Notes: generated by a model not told the origin, from the sequence alone. Positions 25,389 through 35,800 are shown, counted from the first letter of the stretch. The stretch: DNA of 64,000 nucleotides from Eubacterium sp. MSJ-21 (GCF_018918185.1 NZ_JAHLPZ010000005.1:62001-126000); one strand, 5' to 3'. Made by a program: numbers and translations.

Positions 25389-27224
25389 ATGAAAAAAACA
25401 AGTGAATTTACACCGACAGCCTTTATTTTAGGAATTTTACTTGCTGTCGTGTTTGGCGGTGCGAATGCTTATCTGGGGTTACGTGTTGGCATGACCGTAT
25501 CTGCATCCATTCCGGCGGCTGTAATTTCGATGGGGATTGTACGGCTGTTGTTAAAAAGGGATTCAATTCTGGAAAATAACATGGTGCAGACAATCGGCTC
25601 CGCCGGAGAATCGCTGGCAGCAGGTGCAATCTTTACGCTTCCGGCACTGTTTATGTGGGCGAAGGAGCATGGCACGGCGATGCCGTCTTTTTTTACGATT
25701 GCGATGCTTGCCATAAGCGGTGGCTTGCTTGGTGTGCTTTTTATGGTGCCGCTTCGTCATGCGCTGATTGTTGAAGAACATGACCGTCTGCCATATCCGG
25801 AGGGAACGGCATGTTCGAAGGTGCTTCTTGCAGGAGAAGAGGGCGGTGCGAAAGCAAAGAAGGTATTAAAAGGATTGTTTGCGGCAGCCATCTATAAATT
25901 TTTAGCAGATGGATTGAGGCTGTTTCCAAGTGAAGTCGATTTTGAAAGCCGGAGGCTGCGCGGGGCAGGCTTCGGTATTGACGTACTCCCGGCATTGGTT
26001 GGCGTTGGATATATCTGTGGTGCGCGCGTTTCCTCATATCTGTTAAGCGGGGCGGTACTTGGCTGGCTTGTGCTGATGCCGGCGTTCGTGCTGGTTGGTG
26101 GGGATAATATTCTCTTTCCGGCAACAAAGGCAATTAAGACATTATCGACATGGGAACTGTGGGGAAGCTATATCCGTTATATTGGAGCCGGGGCAGTTGC
26201 AGCAGGTGGAATCATCAGTCTGATAAAGACGCTGCCGCTGATCGTGACGACTTTCCGCAAGGCAGTGCGAGGTTATGGAAGTGTGGGAAAGGAGCAGACA
26301 GAGCGTGATATTCCAATGCGGTATGTGATTATTGGAATCGTGACAATCCTGTTGTTTCTGTGCGTGATGCCACAGATCCGGCTGTCTGTACCGATGGCGC
26401 TTTTTATTGCGGTGTTTGGATTCTTTTTTGCAACTGTCAGTGCACGGATGGTTGGTCTTGTCGGCTCTTCGAATAACCCGGTATCCGGTATGGCGATTGC
26501 GACATTGCTGCTTGCCTCCTTCGTCCTGAAATTAACCGGTCAGACCGGACTAAAGGGGATGACGGTTGCAATCTCAATGGGAACGGTAATCTGTATTGTT
26601 GCAGCGATGGCAGGAGATACATCGCAGGACTTAAAAACCGGTTTTATCGTCGGGGCAACACCATGGAAGCAGCAGGTCGGAGAACTGATCGGAGCCGTTG
26701 TATCCGGACTTGCAATCGGAGGTGTATTGTATCTGTTACAGGCAGCATGGAGTTTTGGTGATCCGGAGCTCCCGGCACCACAGGCGACATTGATGAAGCT
26801 TGTTGTAGAAGGGGTGATGGGTGATTATCTCCCATGGGGGCTGATTTTGATTGGTGTGTTTATCGCAGTTGCGGTCGAAATCGTCGGGATTCCGGTACTT
26901 CCTTTTTCTATCGGATTGTACCTGCCGATTCATTTGTCTACTGCCATTATGGTTGGAGGTCTGCTGCGCCAGTTTTATGAGTGGAAGAAGAATGAGGCAT
27001 ACGTGCAGGATGGAATTTTATTTTCCTCTGGTCTGATTGCAGGGGAAGGCTTGATCGGTATCTTGCTTGCAGTGACTGCCGTGCTTGGTGTGAGTGCAAA
27101 ACTTGATTTATCCGGACGTGGAATCAGTCTGGGATCGGCCGGGAGTCTGGCGGCATTTTTGATTCTGCTTGTCATAATGATCTGCGTGATTAAAAAACAG
27201 GAAAAATTGGAAATTGACAGTTGA
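25389..27224 (+). CDS. OPT family oligopeptide/metal-chelate transporter
   Basis: A 611-residue membrane protein with about fifteen hydrophobic segments. Family markers: FTPTAFILGILLAVVFGGANAYLGLRVGMTVSASIPAAV at the N-terminus (in part), YPEGTACSKVLLAGEEGG, SSNNPVSGMAIATLL and MAGDTSQDLKTGFIVGATP. This is the bacterial short-OPT type that imports peptides or metal chelates. The start at 25389 has GGGAG; an ATG at 25338 with a weaker site would add 17 basic residues. Single gene; the next promoter begins at 27221, overlapping its stop. Confidence 0.92.
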   Translation: MKKTSEFTPTAFILGILLAVVFGGANAYLGLRVGMTVSASIPAAVISMGIVRLLLKRDSILENNMVQTIGSAGESLAAGAIFTLPALFMWAKEHGTAMPSFFTIAMLAISGGLLGVLFMVPLRHALIVEEHDRLPYPEGTACSKVLLAGEEGGAKAKKVLKGLFAAAIYKFLADGLRLFPSEVDFESRRLRGAGFGIDVLPALVGVGYICGARVSSYLLSGAVLGWLVLMPAFVLVGGDNILFPATKAIKTLSTWELWGSYIRYIGAGAVAAGGIISLIKTLPLIVTTFRKAVRGYGSVGKEQTERDIPMRYVIIGIVTILLFLCVMPQIRLSVPMALFIAVFGFFFATVSARMVGLVGSSNNPVSGMAIATLLLASFVLKLTGQTGLKGMTVAISMGTVICIVAAMAGDTSQDLKTGFIVGATPWKQQVGELIGAVVSGLAIGGVLYLLQAAWSFGDPELPAPQATLMKLVVEGVMGDYLPWGLILIGVFIAVAVEIVGIPVLPFSIGLYLPIHLSTAIMVGGLLRQFYEWKKNEAYVQDGILFSSGLIAGEGLIGILLAVTAVLGVSAKLDLSGRGISLGSAGSLAAFLILLVIMICVIKKQEKLEIDS

Positions 27225-27248
27225 CATCTGAAAATGGAATGCTATAAT
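27221..27248 (+). promoter_or_regulatory. Promoter of the metal-efflux operon
   Basis: TTGACA (27221-27226), 16 bases, TATAAT (27243-27248), both perfect. Confidence 0.85.
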
Positions 27249-27257
27249 AAATGCAAA

Positions 27258-27279
27258 CATATGAATAAATGTTCATATG
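27258..27279. promoter_or_regulatory. ArsR/SmtB-type operator
   Basis: CATATGAA (27258-27265) and TTCATATG (27272-27279) are perfect inverted half-sites spaced by 6 bases, close to the ATATGAA-N6-TTCATAT pattern bound by SmtB, CzrA and CadC. It lies immediately after the -10 box, where a bound repressor would block transcription. The repressor is most likely the ArsR protein of the same operon (29588). Confidence 0.85.
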
Positions 27280-27306
27280 ATATTAAATGATAAAGGAGAT
27301 ACGAAG

Positions 27307-27525
27307 ATGAAGAAGACTTATAAGATTGATGTTGATTGTGCAAACTGTGCAAATAAGATGGAGGACGCTGCGAAGAATACAGCCGGTGTCAAGGACGCAA
27401 CGGTAAACTTTATGGCACTCAAGATGATTGTAGAGTTTGAAGAAGGTGCAGATGCGAAGGCAGTTATGAAGGACGTTCTGAAGAACTGTAAGAAGGTTGA
27501 GGATGACTGCGAGATCTTCCTGTAA
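27307..27525 (+). CDS. Free-standing HMA-domain metal chaperone
   Basis: A 72-residue heavy-metal-associated domain of the ferredoxin-like fold. The metal-binding Cys pair is in DVDCANCANKMEDAA (CxxC), followed by TVNFMALKMIVEFEEG, and it ends DCEIFL. AAAGGAG places the start at 27307 rather than 27277. It is the first gene of the efflux operon; the following ATPase has no N-terminal HMA domain, so this protein may act as its detached metal-delivery domain. Confidence 0.93.
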   Translation: MKKTYKIDVDCANCANKMEDAAKNTAGVKDATVNFMALKMIVEFEEGADAKAVMKDVLKNCKKVEDDCEIFL

Positions 27526-27701
27526 ATGCCTGCATAGGCAGCAGGTGCAGGATGTAAGATGATTTGCAGGTATAGGAGATCGGTACAGGATGTAAGACCG
27601 TCCTCCGGCATAGGATACCTGTGTGATGACAGCAGAAACCTGACAGAAATCGAGAGCTGAGAGTCAAAGTTAAGATTTGGAGTAGATAGGAAGTGACGGC
27701 T

Positions 27702-29570
27702 ATGACGAAGAAACAGAAGAAAGTGTTAATCCGGATTATCATTGCAGCAGTATTGGTGATCGTACTGCAGTTTGTTCCGGTAGAAGGATACGTGCGGTTC
27801 GGACTGTATATGATTCCGTATCTGGTTATTGGATATGATATCCTGAAGAAGGCGGGGAAGGGAATCTTAAACCGGCAGATTTTTGATGAGAATTTCCTGA
27901 TGGCAGTTGCCACCATCGGTGCAATCGCACTCGGGGATTACAAGGAAGGCACTGCAGTTATGCTCTTCTATCAGATTGGAGAACTGTTTCAAAGCTATGC
28001 CGTTGGCAAGAGCCGCCGGAACATCAGTGAACTGATGGATATCCGCCCGGATTATGCGAATGTAGAGAAGGACGGACAGTTAGAGCAGGTCGATCCGGAT
28101 GAGATTGAGATCGGTACGGTTATCGTCGTACAGCCGGGTGAGAAGGTGCCAATCGATGGTGTCGTTGTCGAGGGAACTTCATCCTTAAATACAAGTGCGC
28201 TGACGGGCGAGAGTGTACCACGCGAAGTAAGTGTGGATGATGAGATCATCAGTGGATGTATCAACATGACCGGTCTTTTAAAAATCCGTACAACGAAGGA
28301 ATTCGGTGAGTCGACGGTATCGAAGATTTTGGAACTGGTGGAGAATGCGAGCTCGAGAAAATCACGCTCCGAGAACTTTATCTCGAAATTTGCAAAGGTT
28401 TATACCCCTGCAGTCTGCTATGGCGCTTTGGCACTTGCTATTTTACCGCCGATCGTGCGGATGGTATTTATGGGGCTGGCACCGGAATGGGGCGACTGGG
28501 TATACCGTGCCCTGACATTCCTGGTAATCAGTTGTCCATGTGCACTGGTAATCAGTATCCCGCTCAGCTTCTTTGCAGGTATCGGCGGCGCAAGTCGGGA
28601 AGGTGTCCTTGTCAAGGGATCAAGCTTCTTAGAGACATTGTCGCAGACGAAGATCGTCGTATTCGATAAGACCGGTACGATGACGAAGGGTGTGTTTGAG
28701 GTAAATGGTATCCATCACAGCCCGTATAAGGATGAGGAGTTGCTCGAATATGCAGCCCTTGCAGAAAGCTATTCCACCCATCCGATCAGTAAGAGCTTAC
28801 AGCGTGCTTATGGCAAGCCGATTGATAAGAACCGCGTCAGTGACGTGGAGGAGATCGGTGGCCATGGCTTGACTGCGAAGGTGGATGGAAAGGTCGTTGC
28901 AACCGGAAATGCAAAGCTCATGAAGAAGCTTGGTATCGAGTATCACGACTGCAGCCATGTCGGAACAATCGTACATGTGGCAATCGACGGCAGATACGCC
29001 GGACATATCTTGATCTCCGATGTGATCAAGGAGCATGCCGCAGAGGCAATCGCCGCACTGAAGAAGTCCGGTATTGAGAAGACAGTTATGCTGACAGGCG
29101 ATGCGAAGAATGTGGCAGAGCATGTAGCCGCACAGCTTGGCATCGACGAAGTATGCAGTGAACTGCTTCCGGGCGATAAGGTAGAAAAGGTCGAAGAACT
29201 CTTGACGAAAAAGTCGGAAAAGGATAAACTTGCATTTGTGGGTGACGGCATCAACGATGCACCGGTTCTCTCGCGAGCCGATATCGGTATTGCGATGGGC
29301 GCACTTGGTTCGGACGCGGCGATTGAAGCTGCCGACATCGTATTGATGGACGACGATCCACTGAAGATCTCGAAGGCAATTCGGATCTCGAGAAAATGTC
29401 TTCGTATCGTATATGAGAATATTTATTTCGCGATTGGTATTAAAGTAATCTGTCTGGTACTCGGCGCACTTGGTATTGCAAATATGTGGTTTGCCATTTT
29501 TGCAGATGTCGGAGTTATGATACTGGCAGTGTTAAATGCAATCCGTACATTGTTTGTAAAGAAACTTTAG
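27702..29570 (+). CDS. Heavy-metal P1B-type ATPase, Zn/Cd/Pb class
   Basis: A 622-residue efflux pump lacking the usual N-terminal metal-binding domain. Motifs: SALTGESVP (actuator), SCPCALVISIPLSFF in TM6, DKTGTMTKG (phosphorylated Asp near 323), TGDAKNVAEHV, GDGINDAPVLSRADIGIAMG, and the last helix ADVGVMILAVLNAIR, whose Asp is typical of ZntA/CadA (P1B-2) rather than copper pumps. The start may instead be GTG at 27693. The 167-base gap from the HMA gene has no gene; it holds two similar stretches around CAGGATGTAAG. Co-regulated with the ArsR repressor. Confidence 0.92.
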   Translation: MTKKQKKVLIRIIIAAVLVIVLQFVPVEGYVRFGLYMIPYLVIGYDILKKAGKGILNRQIFDENFLMAVATIGAIALGDYKEGTAVMLFYQIGELFQSYAVGKSRRNISELMDIRPDYANVEKDGQLEQVDPDEIEIGTVIVVQPGEKVPIDGVVVEGTSSLNTSALTGESVPREVSVDDEIISGCINMTGLLKIRTTKEFGESTVSKILELVENASSRKSRSENFISKFAKVYTPAVCYGALALAILPPIVRMVFMGLAPEWGDWVYRALTFLVISCPCALVISIPLSFFAGIGGASREGVLVKGSSFLETLSQTKIVVFDKTGTMTKGVFEVNGIHHSPYKDEELLEYAALAESYSTHPISKSLQRAYGKPIDKNRVSDVEEIGGHGLTAKVDGKVVATGNAKLMKKLGIEYHDCSHVGTIVHVAIDGRYAGHILISDVIKEHAAEAIAALKKSGIEKTVMLTGDAKNVAEHVAAQLGIDEVCSELLPGDKVEKVEELLTKKSEKDKLAFVGDGINDAPVLSRADIGIAMGALGSDAAIEAADIVLMDDDPLKISKAIRISRKCLRIVYENIYFAIGIKVICLVLGALGIANMWFAIFADVGVMILAVLNAIRTLFVKKL

Positions 29571-29587
29571 TGTGAAAAGAGGATACT

Positions 29588-29956
29588 ATGGCACATACAC
29601 AGAAAATGATAGAATGTTGTGAGAGTCACGAGGTGCACAAGGATCTGTTGAAGATCGTGAATGAGAAGCTGCCAAGTGAGACAGAATTGTATGACTTGGC
29701 GGAGCTGTTCAAGGTGTTCGGCGATTCGACGAGAATACGGATTTTGTTCGTATTATTCGAGGCAGAGGTGTGCGTGTGTGATCTGGCTGAGGCACTCGGC
29801 ATGACACAGTCTGCAATCTCACATCAGCTTCGTATCTTGAAGCAGAATAAACTGGTGAAGAACCGAAGAGAAGGAAAATCCATTTTCTATTCTCTGGCGG
29901 ACGAACATGTCCGCACAATTATCGCACAGGGGTGCGAGCATATCGAAGAAGATTAA
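29588..29956 (+). CDS. ArsR/SmtB-family metal-sensing repressor
   Basis: A 122-residue winged-helix repressor (HTH: LAEALGMTQSAISHQLRILKQNKLVKNRREGK in part). It appears to hold both metal sites known in the family. The alpha-5 site is DEHVRTIIAQ...EHIEED, with D-x-H and H-x-x-E spaced as in SmtB/CzrA. Cys residues at ECCESHE (N-terminus) and VCVCDLAE resemble the CadC alpha-3N site. It follows the pump gene by 17 bases. Zn/Cd binding should release it from the operator at 27258-27279. Confidence 0.95.
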   Translation: MAHTQKMIECCESHEVHKDLLKIVNEKLPSETELYDLAELFKVFGDSTRIRILFVLFEAEVCVCDLAEALGMTQSAISHQLRILKQNKLVKNRREGKSIFYSLADEHVRTIIAQGCEHIEED

Positions 29957-30027
29957 AGTTGTTTCATTTCGTTCTGACGCACAAGGGTTCGTCCCGCGTG
30001 GAAAGGCGAGTAATAAAAGAGGGTACT

Positions 30028-30273
30028 ATGGAGAAGCGAATTTCCGTAATCAGTATTATCGTATATGAGAGAGAACAGGCGGCAAAGGTAAATGCAGTCC
30101 TACATGAATATGCAGACTATATCATCGGTCGTATGGGACTTCCGTATGAGAAGAAGGGTGTCTCTATCATATCCGTCGTTATGGATGCGCCCATGTCTTG
30201 TACCAGTGCGCTTTCCGGCAAATTAGGGATGATCGATGGTGTGACAGCGAAATGCAACACAGCTAAGATCTAA
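30028..30273 (+). CDS. TM1266-like small regulator (NikR/ACT-type fold)
   Basis: An 81-residue protein (MEKRISVISIIVYEREQAAKVN, HEYADYIIGRMGLPYEKKGVSIISVV, SALSGKLGMIDGVTAKC) matching the TM1266-type putative regulators usually annotated with the [FeFe]-hydrogenase system. The start at 30028 follows GAGGG; the longer frame from 29932 overlaps arsR and is rejected. There is no hydrogenase or maturase gene in the window; instead an ABC importer follows after 36 bases. Confidence 0.85.
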   Translation: MEKRISVISIIVYEREQAAKVNAVLHEYADYIIGRMGLPYEKKGVSIISVVMDAPMSCTSALSGKLGMIDGVTAKCNTAKI

Positions 30274-30309
30274 AATATATCTAACTAAAATTTAAAGGAG
30301 AGCAAATCT

Positions 30310-31326
30310 ATGAACGAGATGAGACGAAATGCAAAGAAGAGACCGGCAGTGAAGAAAGTATTTGCTTTGTTGCTGGCTCTTTCTATGTGCTGCGCGTTTT
30401 TGGCAGGGTGTGGCAAGAAGGAGGAGACGGACAATGTAACCGTCCGTGTCGGCGCGATGTCCGGTCCGACCGCGATGGGTATGGTCAAGCTGATGAAGGA
30501 CTCTGAGGATGGAGCTGCGAAGGGCACATATGAGTTCGCGGATCTGTCAACGGATCCATCTACATTTGTGACACCGCTTACAAAGGGAGATATCGACATT
30601 GCAGCGGTTCCTTCCAATCTGGCTTCGGTTATTTATAACAATACTGACGGCGGGGTACAGGTTCTGGCAGTGAATACATTAGGCGTATTAAACATCGTGG
30701 AGCGCGGAGACAGCGTACAGAGCATTAAGGATCTGGCAGGCAAGAAGCTGTATGCAACCGGACAGGGTGCAACACCGGAGTACACACTGCGCCATATCCT
30801 GAAGGAAAACGGCATTGATCCGGACAGCGGTCTTACGATCCAGTGGTGTGCGGATACAACTGAAGCATTGTCTTATATTGCAAATGATTCCGAAGCAATC
30901 GCCATGCTGCCACAGCCATTTGCGACAGCGGCAATGGGACAGGTTGATGGCTTGCGTGTCGCCATCGACTTAAATGATGCGTGGGCAGAGATCGAGGATT
31001 GTGATATTGTGACTGGTGTGGTTGTTGCCCGGACAGACTTCGTGAAGGAGCATCCGCAGGCGGTTGAGACATTCCTCTCAGAGTATGAGGCTTCCGTTGC
31101 TTATACAAATGACAATGCAGCCGATGCGGCAGAGCTGATTGCCGGATATGGTATCGTGGCGAAGGCACCACTCGCGGAAAAAGCGATTCCAAAATGCCAT
31201 ATCACCTTCTTAAAGGGACAGGAAATGAAGGACAGTGTAAGTGGATATCTGCAGATTCTGTTCGACGAGAACCCACAGGCAGTTGGCGGTACGATTCCAG
31301 CCGATGATTTTTATTATGGATTATAA
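30310..31326 (+). CDS. ABC importer substrate-binding lipoprotein (NMT1/SsuA-like)
   Basis: A 338-residue extracellular binding lipoprotein. Signal peptide VFALLLALSMCCAFLAGC with lipid-attachment Cys near residue 36, then VRVGAMSGPTAMGMVKL, GDIDIAAVPSNLASV, LVNIVERGDSVQSIKDLAGKKLYATGQGATPEYTL (in part) and MLPQPFATAAM, the pattern of NMT1/SsuA-type periplasmic-binding proteins for sulfonates, nitrate or thiamine precursors. AAGGAG precedes the start. Three bases before the permease gene. The ligand is unknown. Confidence 0.92.
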   Translation: MNEMRRNAKKRPAVKKVFALLLALSMCCAFLAGCGKKEETDNVTVRVGAMSGPTAMGMVKLMKDSEDGAAKGTYEFADLSTDPSTFVTPLTKGDIDIAAVPSNLASVIYNNTDGGVQVLAVNTLGVLNIVERGDSVQSIKDLAGKKLYATGQGATPEYTLRHILKENGIDPDSGLTIQWCADTTEALSYIANDSEAIAMLPQPFATAAMGQVDGLRVAIDLNDAWAEIEDCDIVTGVVVARTDFVKEHPQAVETFLSEYEASVAYTNDNAADAAELIAGYGIVAKAPLAEKAIPKCHITFLKGQEMKDSVSGYLQILFDENPQAVGGTIPADDFYYGL

Positions 31327-31328
31327 AT

Positions 31329-32066
31329 ATGAACTATAAAGAAGGATTAAAGAAAGTGGGTGCAGCGTTGCTTGCACTCACTTTTTGGGAAATTGCAGCA
31401 CTTTTCATCCACCAGCGGATTCTGCTTGTGACGCCGGTTGCAGTTGCAAAAAGGCTTTGCACGATCTGGCAGGTGGAGGGATTTGCGCGTGCGATATGGT
31501 TTTCGTTCTACCATATTGCAGGCGGTTTTTTGCTTGGGTTGATTCTTGGCTGTCTGCTTGCTTATCTGGCAGCAAAACACCCGGTTGTCGAGACTCTGCT
31601 TTGGCCGTGGATGGCGACAATCAAGAGTGTGCCAGTGGCTTCGTTCGTCGTGATCTGTCTGATCTGGCTTTCCGCACGGAATCTGTCCGTGTTCATATCA
31701 TTTCTGATCGTAATTCCGATCATATACCAGAATGTCTTAGAAGGACTGCGTACAGAAAACCGCAAGATGCAGGAGGTCGCAACAGTCTTTCGGCTACCTT
31801 GGTGCAAACGCTTCCGCTATATCGAGCTGCCGAAGCTTCGCCCATTTCTTCTTTCTGCCTGCCGTGTGACAACCGGTATGGCATGGAAGGCAGGCATCGC
31901 GGCAGAGATCATCGGCGTGCCGAATGGCTCGATCGGCAAGATGCTTTATACAGCAAAAATATACCTTGATACCGACGACCTGCTTGCGTGGACGGTGATC
32001 ATTGTGGTAATCAGTGTGGTGGCGGAGAAGGTATTTCTGGCAGGGCTGAAAAAGCTGTTACAGTAA
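31329..32066 (+). CDS. ABC importer permease (SsuC/TauC-like)
   Basis: A 245-residue permease of the BPD_transp_1 type with six helices and the EAA-type loop (LRTENRKMQEVATVFRLPWCKRF, then IELPKLRPF). It should form the membrane channel with the ATPase encoded at 37115, which is now 5 kb away on the other side of two unrelated genes. Same message as the binding protein. Confidence 0.92.
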   Translation: MNYKEGLKKVGAALLALTFWEIAALFIHQRILLVTPVAVAKRLCTIWQVEGFARAIWFSFYHIAGGFLLGLILGCLLAYLAAKHPVVETLLWPWMATIKSVPVASFVVICLIWLSARNLSVFISFLIVIPIIYQNVLEGLRTENRKMQEVATVFRLPWCKRFRYIELPKLRPFLLSACRVTTGMAWKAGIAAEIIGVPNGSIGKMLYTAKIYLDTDDLLAWTVIIVVISVVAEKVFLAGLKKLLQ

Positions 32067-32085
32067 AAAGCTCATCAGATTATAG

Positions 32086-32114
32086 TTGACAGCCAGTGCT
32101 GTATTCGATAAAAT
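32086..32114 (+). promoter_or_regulatory. Promoter of the TetR gene
   Basis: TTGACA (32086-32091), 17 bases, TAAAAT (32109-32114), 28 bases before the start codon. Its presence shows the TetR gene can be expressed separately from the importer genes. Confidence 0.8.
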
Positions 32115-32142
32115 TATTGAGACAGGGAGTATCAAATAAAAT

Positions 32143-32787
32143 ATGAGCAAATCAGAAAGACAAATGGAAAAAGAAGCAGAACGGAATCAGAAGATATTAG
32201 ATGCGGCGTTTCGTATATTCGTGGAGAAGAAGATTGAGGCGGTCAGCATGGCTGAGATTGCGGAAGCAGCCGGTGTCGGACGGGCAACACTCTTCCGATG
32301 TTATGCAAGTAAGCTGGAGCTTGTGATTGCGGTCTGTGCGGCACGTTGGAAAGCGTATCTGGATGTGCTGGATGTGAATCGGCCGATTTCATCAATTGGC
32401 GATATACCTGCCATCGATCGGTTTGTTTTCACATTGGACAGTTATATAGACATGTATCAGAATCATAAGGATCTGTTGCAATATAACGATAACTTCAACC
32501 ATTATGTCACACATGAGAGCGTTGACAGCCATATGCTTACAGAGTTTCATGCATCACTTGGTTCGGCAAACACGCGGTTTCATATGATGTACGAAAAGGC
32601 GAAAGAAGATGGCACCTTTCGTACCGATATTCCAGAGGGTGAGTTCTTACGGGCAACGATACAATCGATGATGGCAACCTGTGCGTATTATGCTGGCGAT
32701 TTTATCTGGGGAGCTAAGGACAATAAGGATTATACGCCGGAGTTGTTGCTGCAGAAAGAAATGATATTAAACTTTGTAAAGAAGTAG
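32143..32787 (+). CDS. TetR-family transcription regulator
   Basis: A 214-residue regulator. The N-terminal HTH (ILDAAFRIFVEKKIEAVSMAEIAEAAGVGRATLFRCY in part, residues 16-53) is typical; the C-terminal ligand domain is helical and not recognised. GGGAG precedes the start. It has its own promoter and lies 21 bases before a giant surface-protein gene, which it may control. Alternatively it regulates the flanking ABC importer. Confidence 0.92.
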   Translation: MSKSERQMEKEAERNQKILDAAFRIFVEKKIEAVSMAEIAEAAGVGRATLFRCYASKLELVIAVCAARWKAYLDVLDVNRPISSIGDIPAIDRFVFTLDSYIDMYQNHKDLLQYNDNFNHYVTHESVDSHMLTEFHASLGSANTRFHMMYEKAKEDGTFRTDIPEGEFLRATIQSMMATCAYYAGDFIWGAKDNKDYTPELLLQKEMILNFVKK

Positions 32788-32808
32788 AGAGGGAATGGTG
32801 ATGCGAGG

Positions 32809-35800
32809 ATGAGAGGATGGATAAAAAGAGTAAAACGGTATATGGCAGTGATCTTGGCAGGGGTTATACTTGTTTCTATGATCAATGTAACGGGATTGGA
32901 ATCATATGCGGGGCAGGCAATCGTTGCCGGAGACTTTACGTATATAAATAACGGAGATGGAACTGGAAGTATTAACAGCTACACCGGAAGAGATACAGAA
33001 GTGGTAATACCGGAAACGATTAATGGATCGCGTATCACGGAAATAGGGGAAAAGGCTTTTAGAGGACATGCCGGTTTAACAAGTGTTGTGATACCATCAA
33101 ATGTAACAAAGATAGGGAAATGCGCATTTCAAGAATGCAGTAGCTTGACAAGCATTAACATACCATCGAACGTTACGCAGATAGAGAAGGACGCTTTTTC
33201 AGGATGCAGCAGTTTAACAAATGTTACGATTCCTGAGAGTGTAACAGATATAAGAGGTGGTGCGTTCTCAGGATGCAGCAGTTTAACAAGTATTAACATA
33301 CCTTCCGGTATAACATACATGAACCAATATATGTTTGAAGGCTGTAGCAGCATATCGAGTATTGAGATACCATCAGGTGTAACGTCGGTTGAAGTTGGCG
33401 TATTTAAAGACTGTAGCAGTTTAACAAGTGTTGAGATACCATCAAGTGTGACTTACCTGGAGTCCTTTGCTTTTCAAGGCTGTAGTAATCTTACAAGTAT
33501 CAAGATACCATCGAGTGTGACGAAGATAGAAAAGGATGTATTTGAAGGATGCGATAAGCTTGTTATTTTTTGTGAAACCGGTTCCTGTGCGCAAAAATAT
33601 GCAGAAACCAATAATATTTCCTGTAGACCATTAGAACAATGGGGACAGGAGTGTACACATGATAATACCGAACTGCGGGATGTGACGGAAGCAGGCTGCG
33701 TTACTGAGGGGTACACGGGAAATACTTATTGCACTGCTTGTGGACGGCGTATCAGTGAAGGGAGAGTTGTGCCGGCACTTGATCATTGTTATACAGAAGC
33801 GGTTACAAAAGAACCAACACTTCGAACAGAAGGAGAAAAGACGTATACCTGTACCAGATGTAATCATACATATACGGAAGTGATGGCAAGGCTGACAACG
33901 CCAGAAACCGACTTTAAGTATCAGGAAAAAACGGATGGAACCATTGTTGTCACAGGATATAAAGCAGATAATACAGATATGGTGGTGATACCGGGTACGA
34001 TTAATGGAAAGAAAGTGACCAGTATAGGAGATTCTGCATTTTACGGGCATTCTGAATTAACAAGTGTTGAGATACCATCGGGCGTGACCAGCATAGGGAA
34101 GAGTGTATTTGAAAATTGTGCTAACTTGAAAAGTGTAAATATTCCGGCAAGTGTGACGGAGATAGGAAACAGGGCGTTTACGTATTGTAATAGCATAACA
34201 AGCATTGAGATACCGTTGGGCGTGACGAGTATAGGGAATAATGTGTTTGATCATTGTGTTAATTTGACAAGCGTCAGTATTCCGGCATCTGTGACAAAGA
34301 TAGGATATGAAGCCTTTAAAAATTGTAGCAGCTTAACAAGTATTGAGATACCATCGAGTGTGGTAAGCATAGATGAAAGGGCATTTATATCATGTAGCAA
34401 ATTGAAAGGTATTAAGATACCATCGAGTGTAACGAGCATAGGTAATAAAGCATTTGCACAATGTGAAAAGCTTGTCATTTGCTGTGAAGAAGATTCTGCT
34501 GCAAGACAATATGCTATGGATAATAAAATTCCATACAAGTCCTTTGAAGCGTGGGAACAGTTAATATGTGTTCATGATAATATGAGCATGTGCGAGCGTG
34601 TGGAAGCAACCTGCAACAAAACGGGAAATAAGGAATATTGGATTTGCAAAGGGTGTGGGAAAATGTTCCTTGATGAAAATGCTGATACAGAAATTGATAG
34701 TATTCCGTTCCTGAATGCATTAGGACATGAATACGAACTTTGTGCCACACCGTCAGATGATGGAACATCAGGTTCAGTAGTATTTACCTGTAAAAGAGAA
34801 AACTGTAAAGAAAACGATACCGGACATCGTGAAACTGTCACTATCACAGCACCGGATAAAGCAACGTTGGTGTTTGATGGCAATGCAAAGGAGGCAACAG
34901 TAAGCTGTTCTTCAAAGAATGTGCCTGAAAATGCTCCAGAGATTGTTTATACCGGTAAGAACCTGACAAATGGGAAGCCTGTCAATGCGGGAACTTATAC
35001 AGCGTCTATTACAATAGGAACTGGTGCAGATGCAGTATCTGCAAGTGTAACGTATGAGATTGCACAAAAAGAGCTTACAGTAACAGGGGCAACTGCAAAG
35101 GACAGACTATATGACGGTGTATCGGATAAGGTCGATATTTCCGCTGTGTCAATATCCGGTGTAAGAGACGGTGAAGATGTTGCTGTTGATTTAACCGGAT
35201 TACAGGGAACACTAGGTAGTGTAAAAGCAGGAAGTTACACGGAAGTGACATTGCCGGAGCTTACACTTACGGGAAAGGATGCGGCAAACTATAAACTTGT
35301 ACTACCATCTGGAACAGTAACGTTATCAGATAGTGTGACCATCAGTAAAAAGGATGCTCAGATTACAGGGAATACAATAAAAAGAAAATATCTGTTCCTT
35401 CGCGAGAATATGGAAGCGATTAACTTAAAAGACCTGCTTCCGGAAGATTGTGAAAATGTAACCTATGGGAATCCTGCTATATCCGGAGATATAACATATA
35501 GTGTTGCACCAAAGATAGAGGATGGGGTACTTACATATACGGTTGATAAAGGAACGGTAGGAAATGCAGGAACGATTCAGGTTCAGGTAGTTACAGATAA
35601 TTATACAGATATAACTATTACCATACATACAGAATTGATGGATCAGATACCGACAGTATTACAATCCGGAACAACAATCCAATTGAAAAAATCTGTGCTG
35701 ACATACGGGGAAACTATTTCAAAACTGGAATTTAGTGATGCTTTATTTGTGGAAAAGGATGGAAAGAGAGTTGCGGGAACGCTTGCATGGAAGAATCCGG

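Noticed and set aside
29932-30027. Longer start for the TM1266-like protein
   Set aside because: The added residues overlap arsR and are unlike the family, which starts at the MEKRI equivalent.
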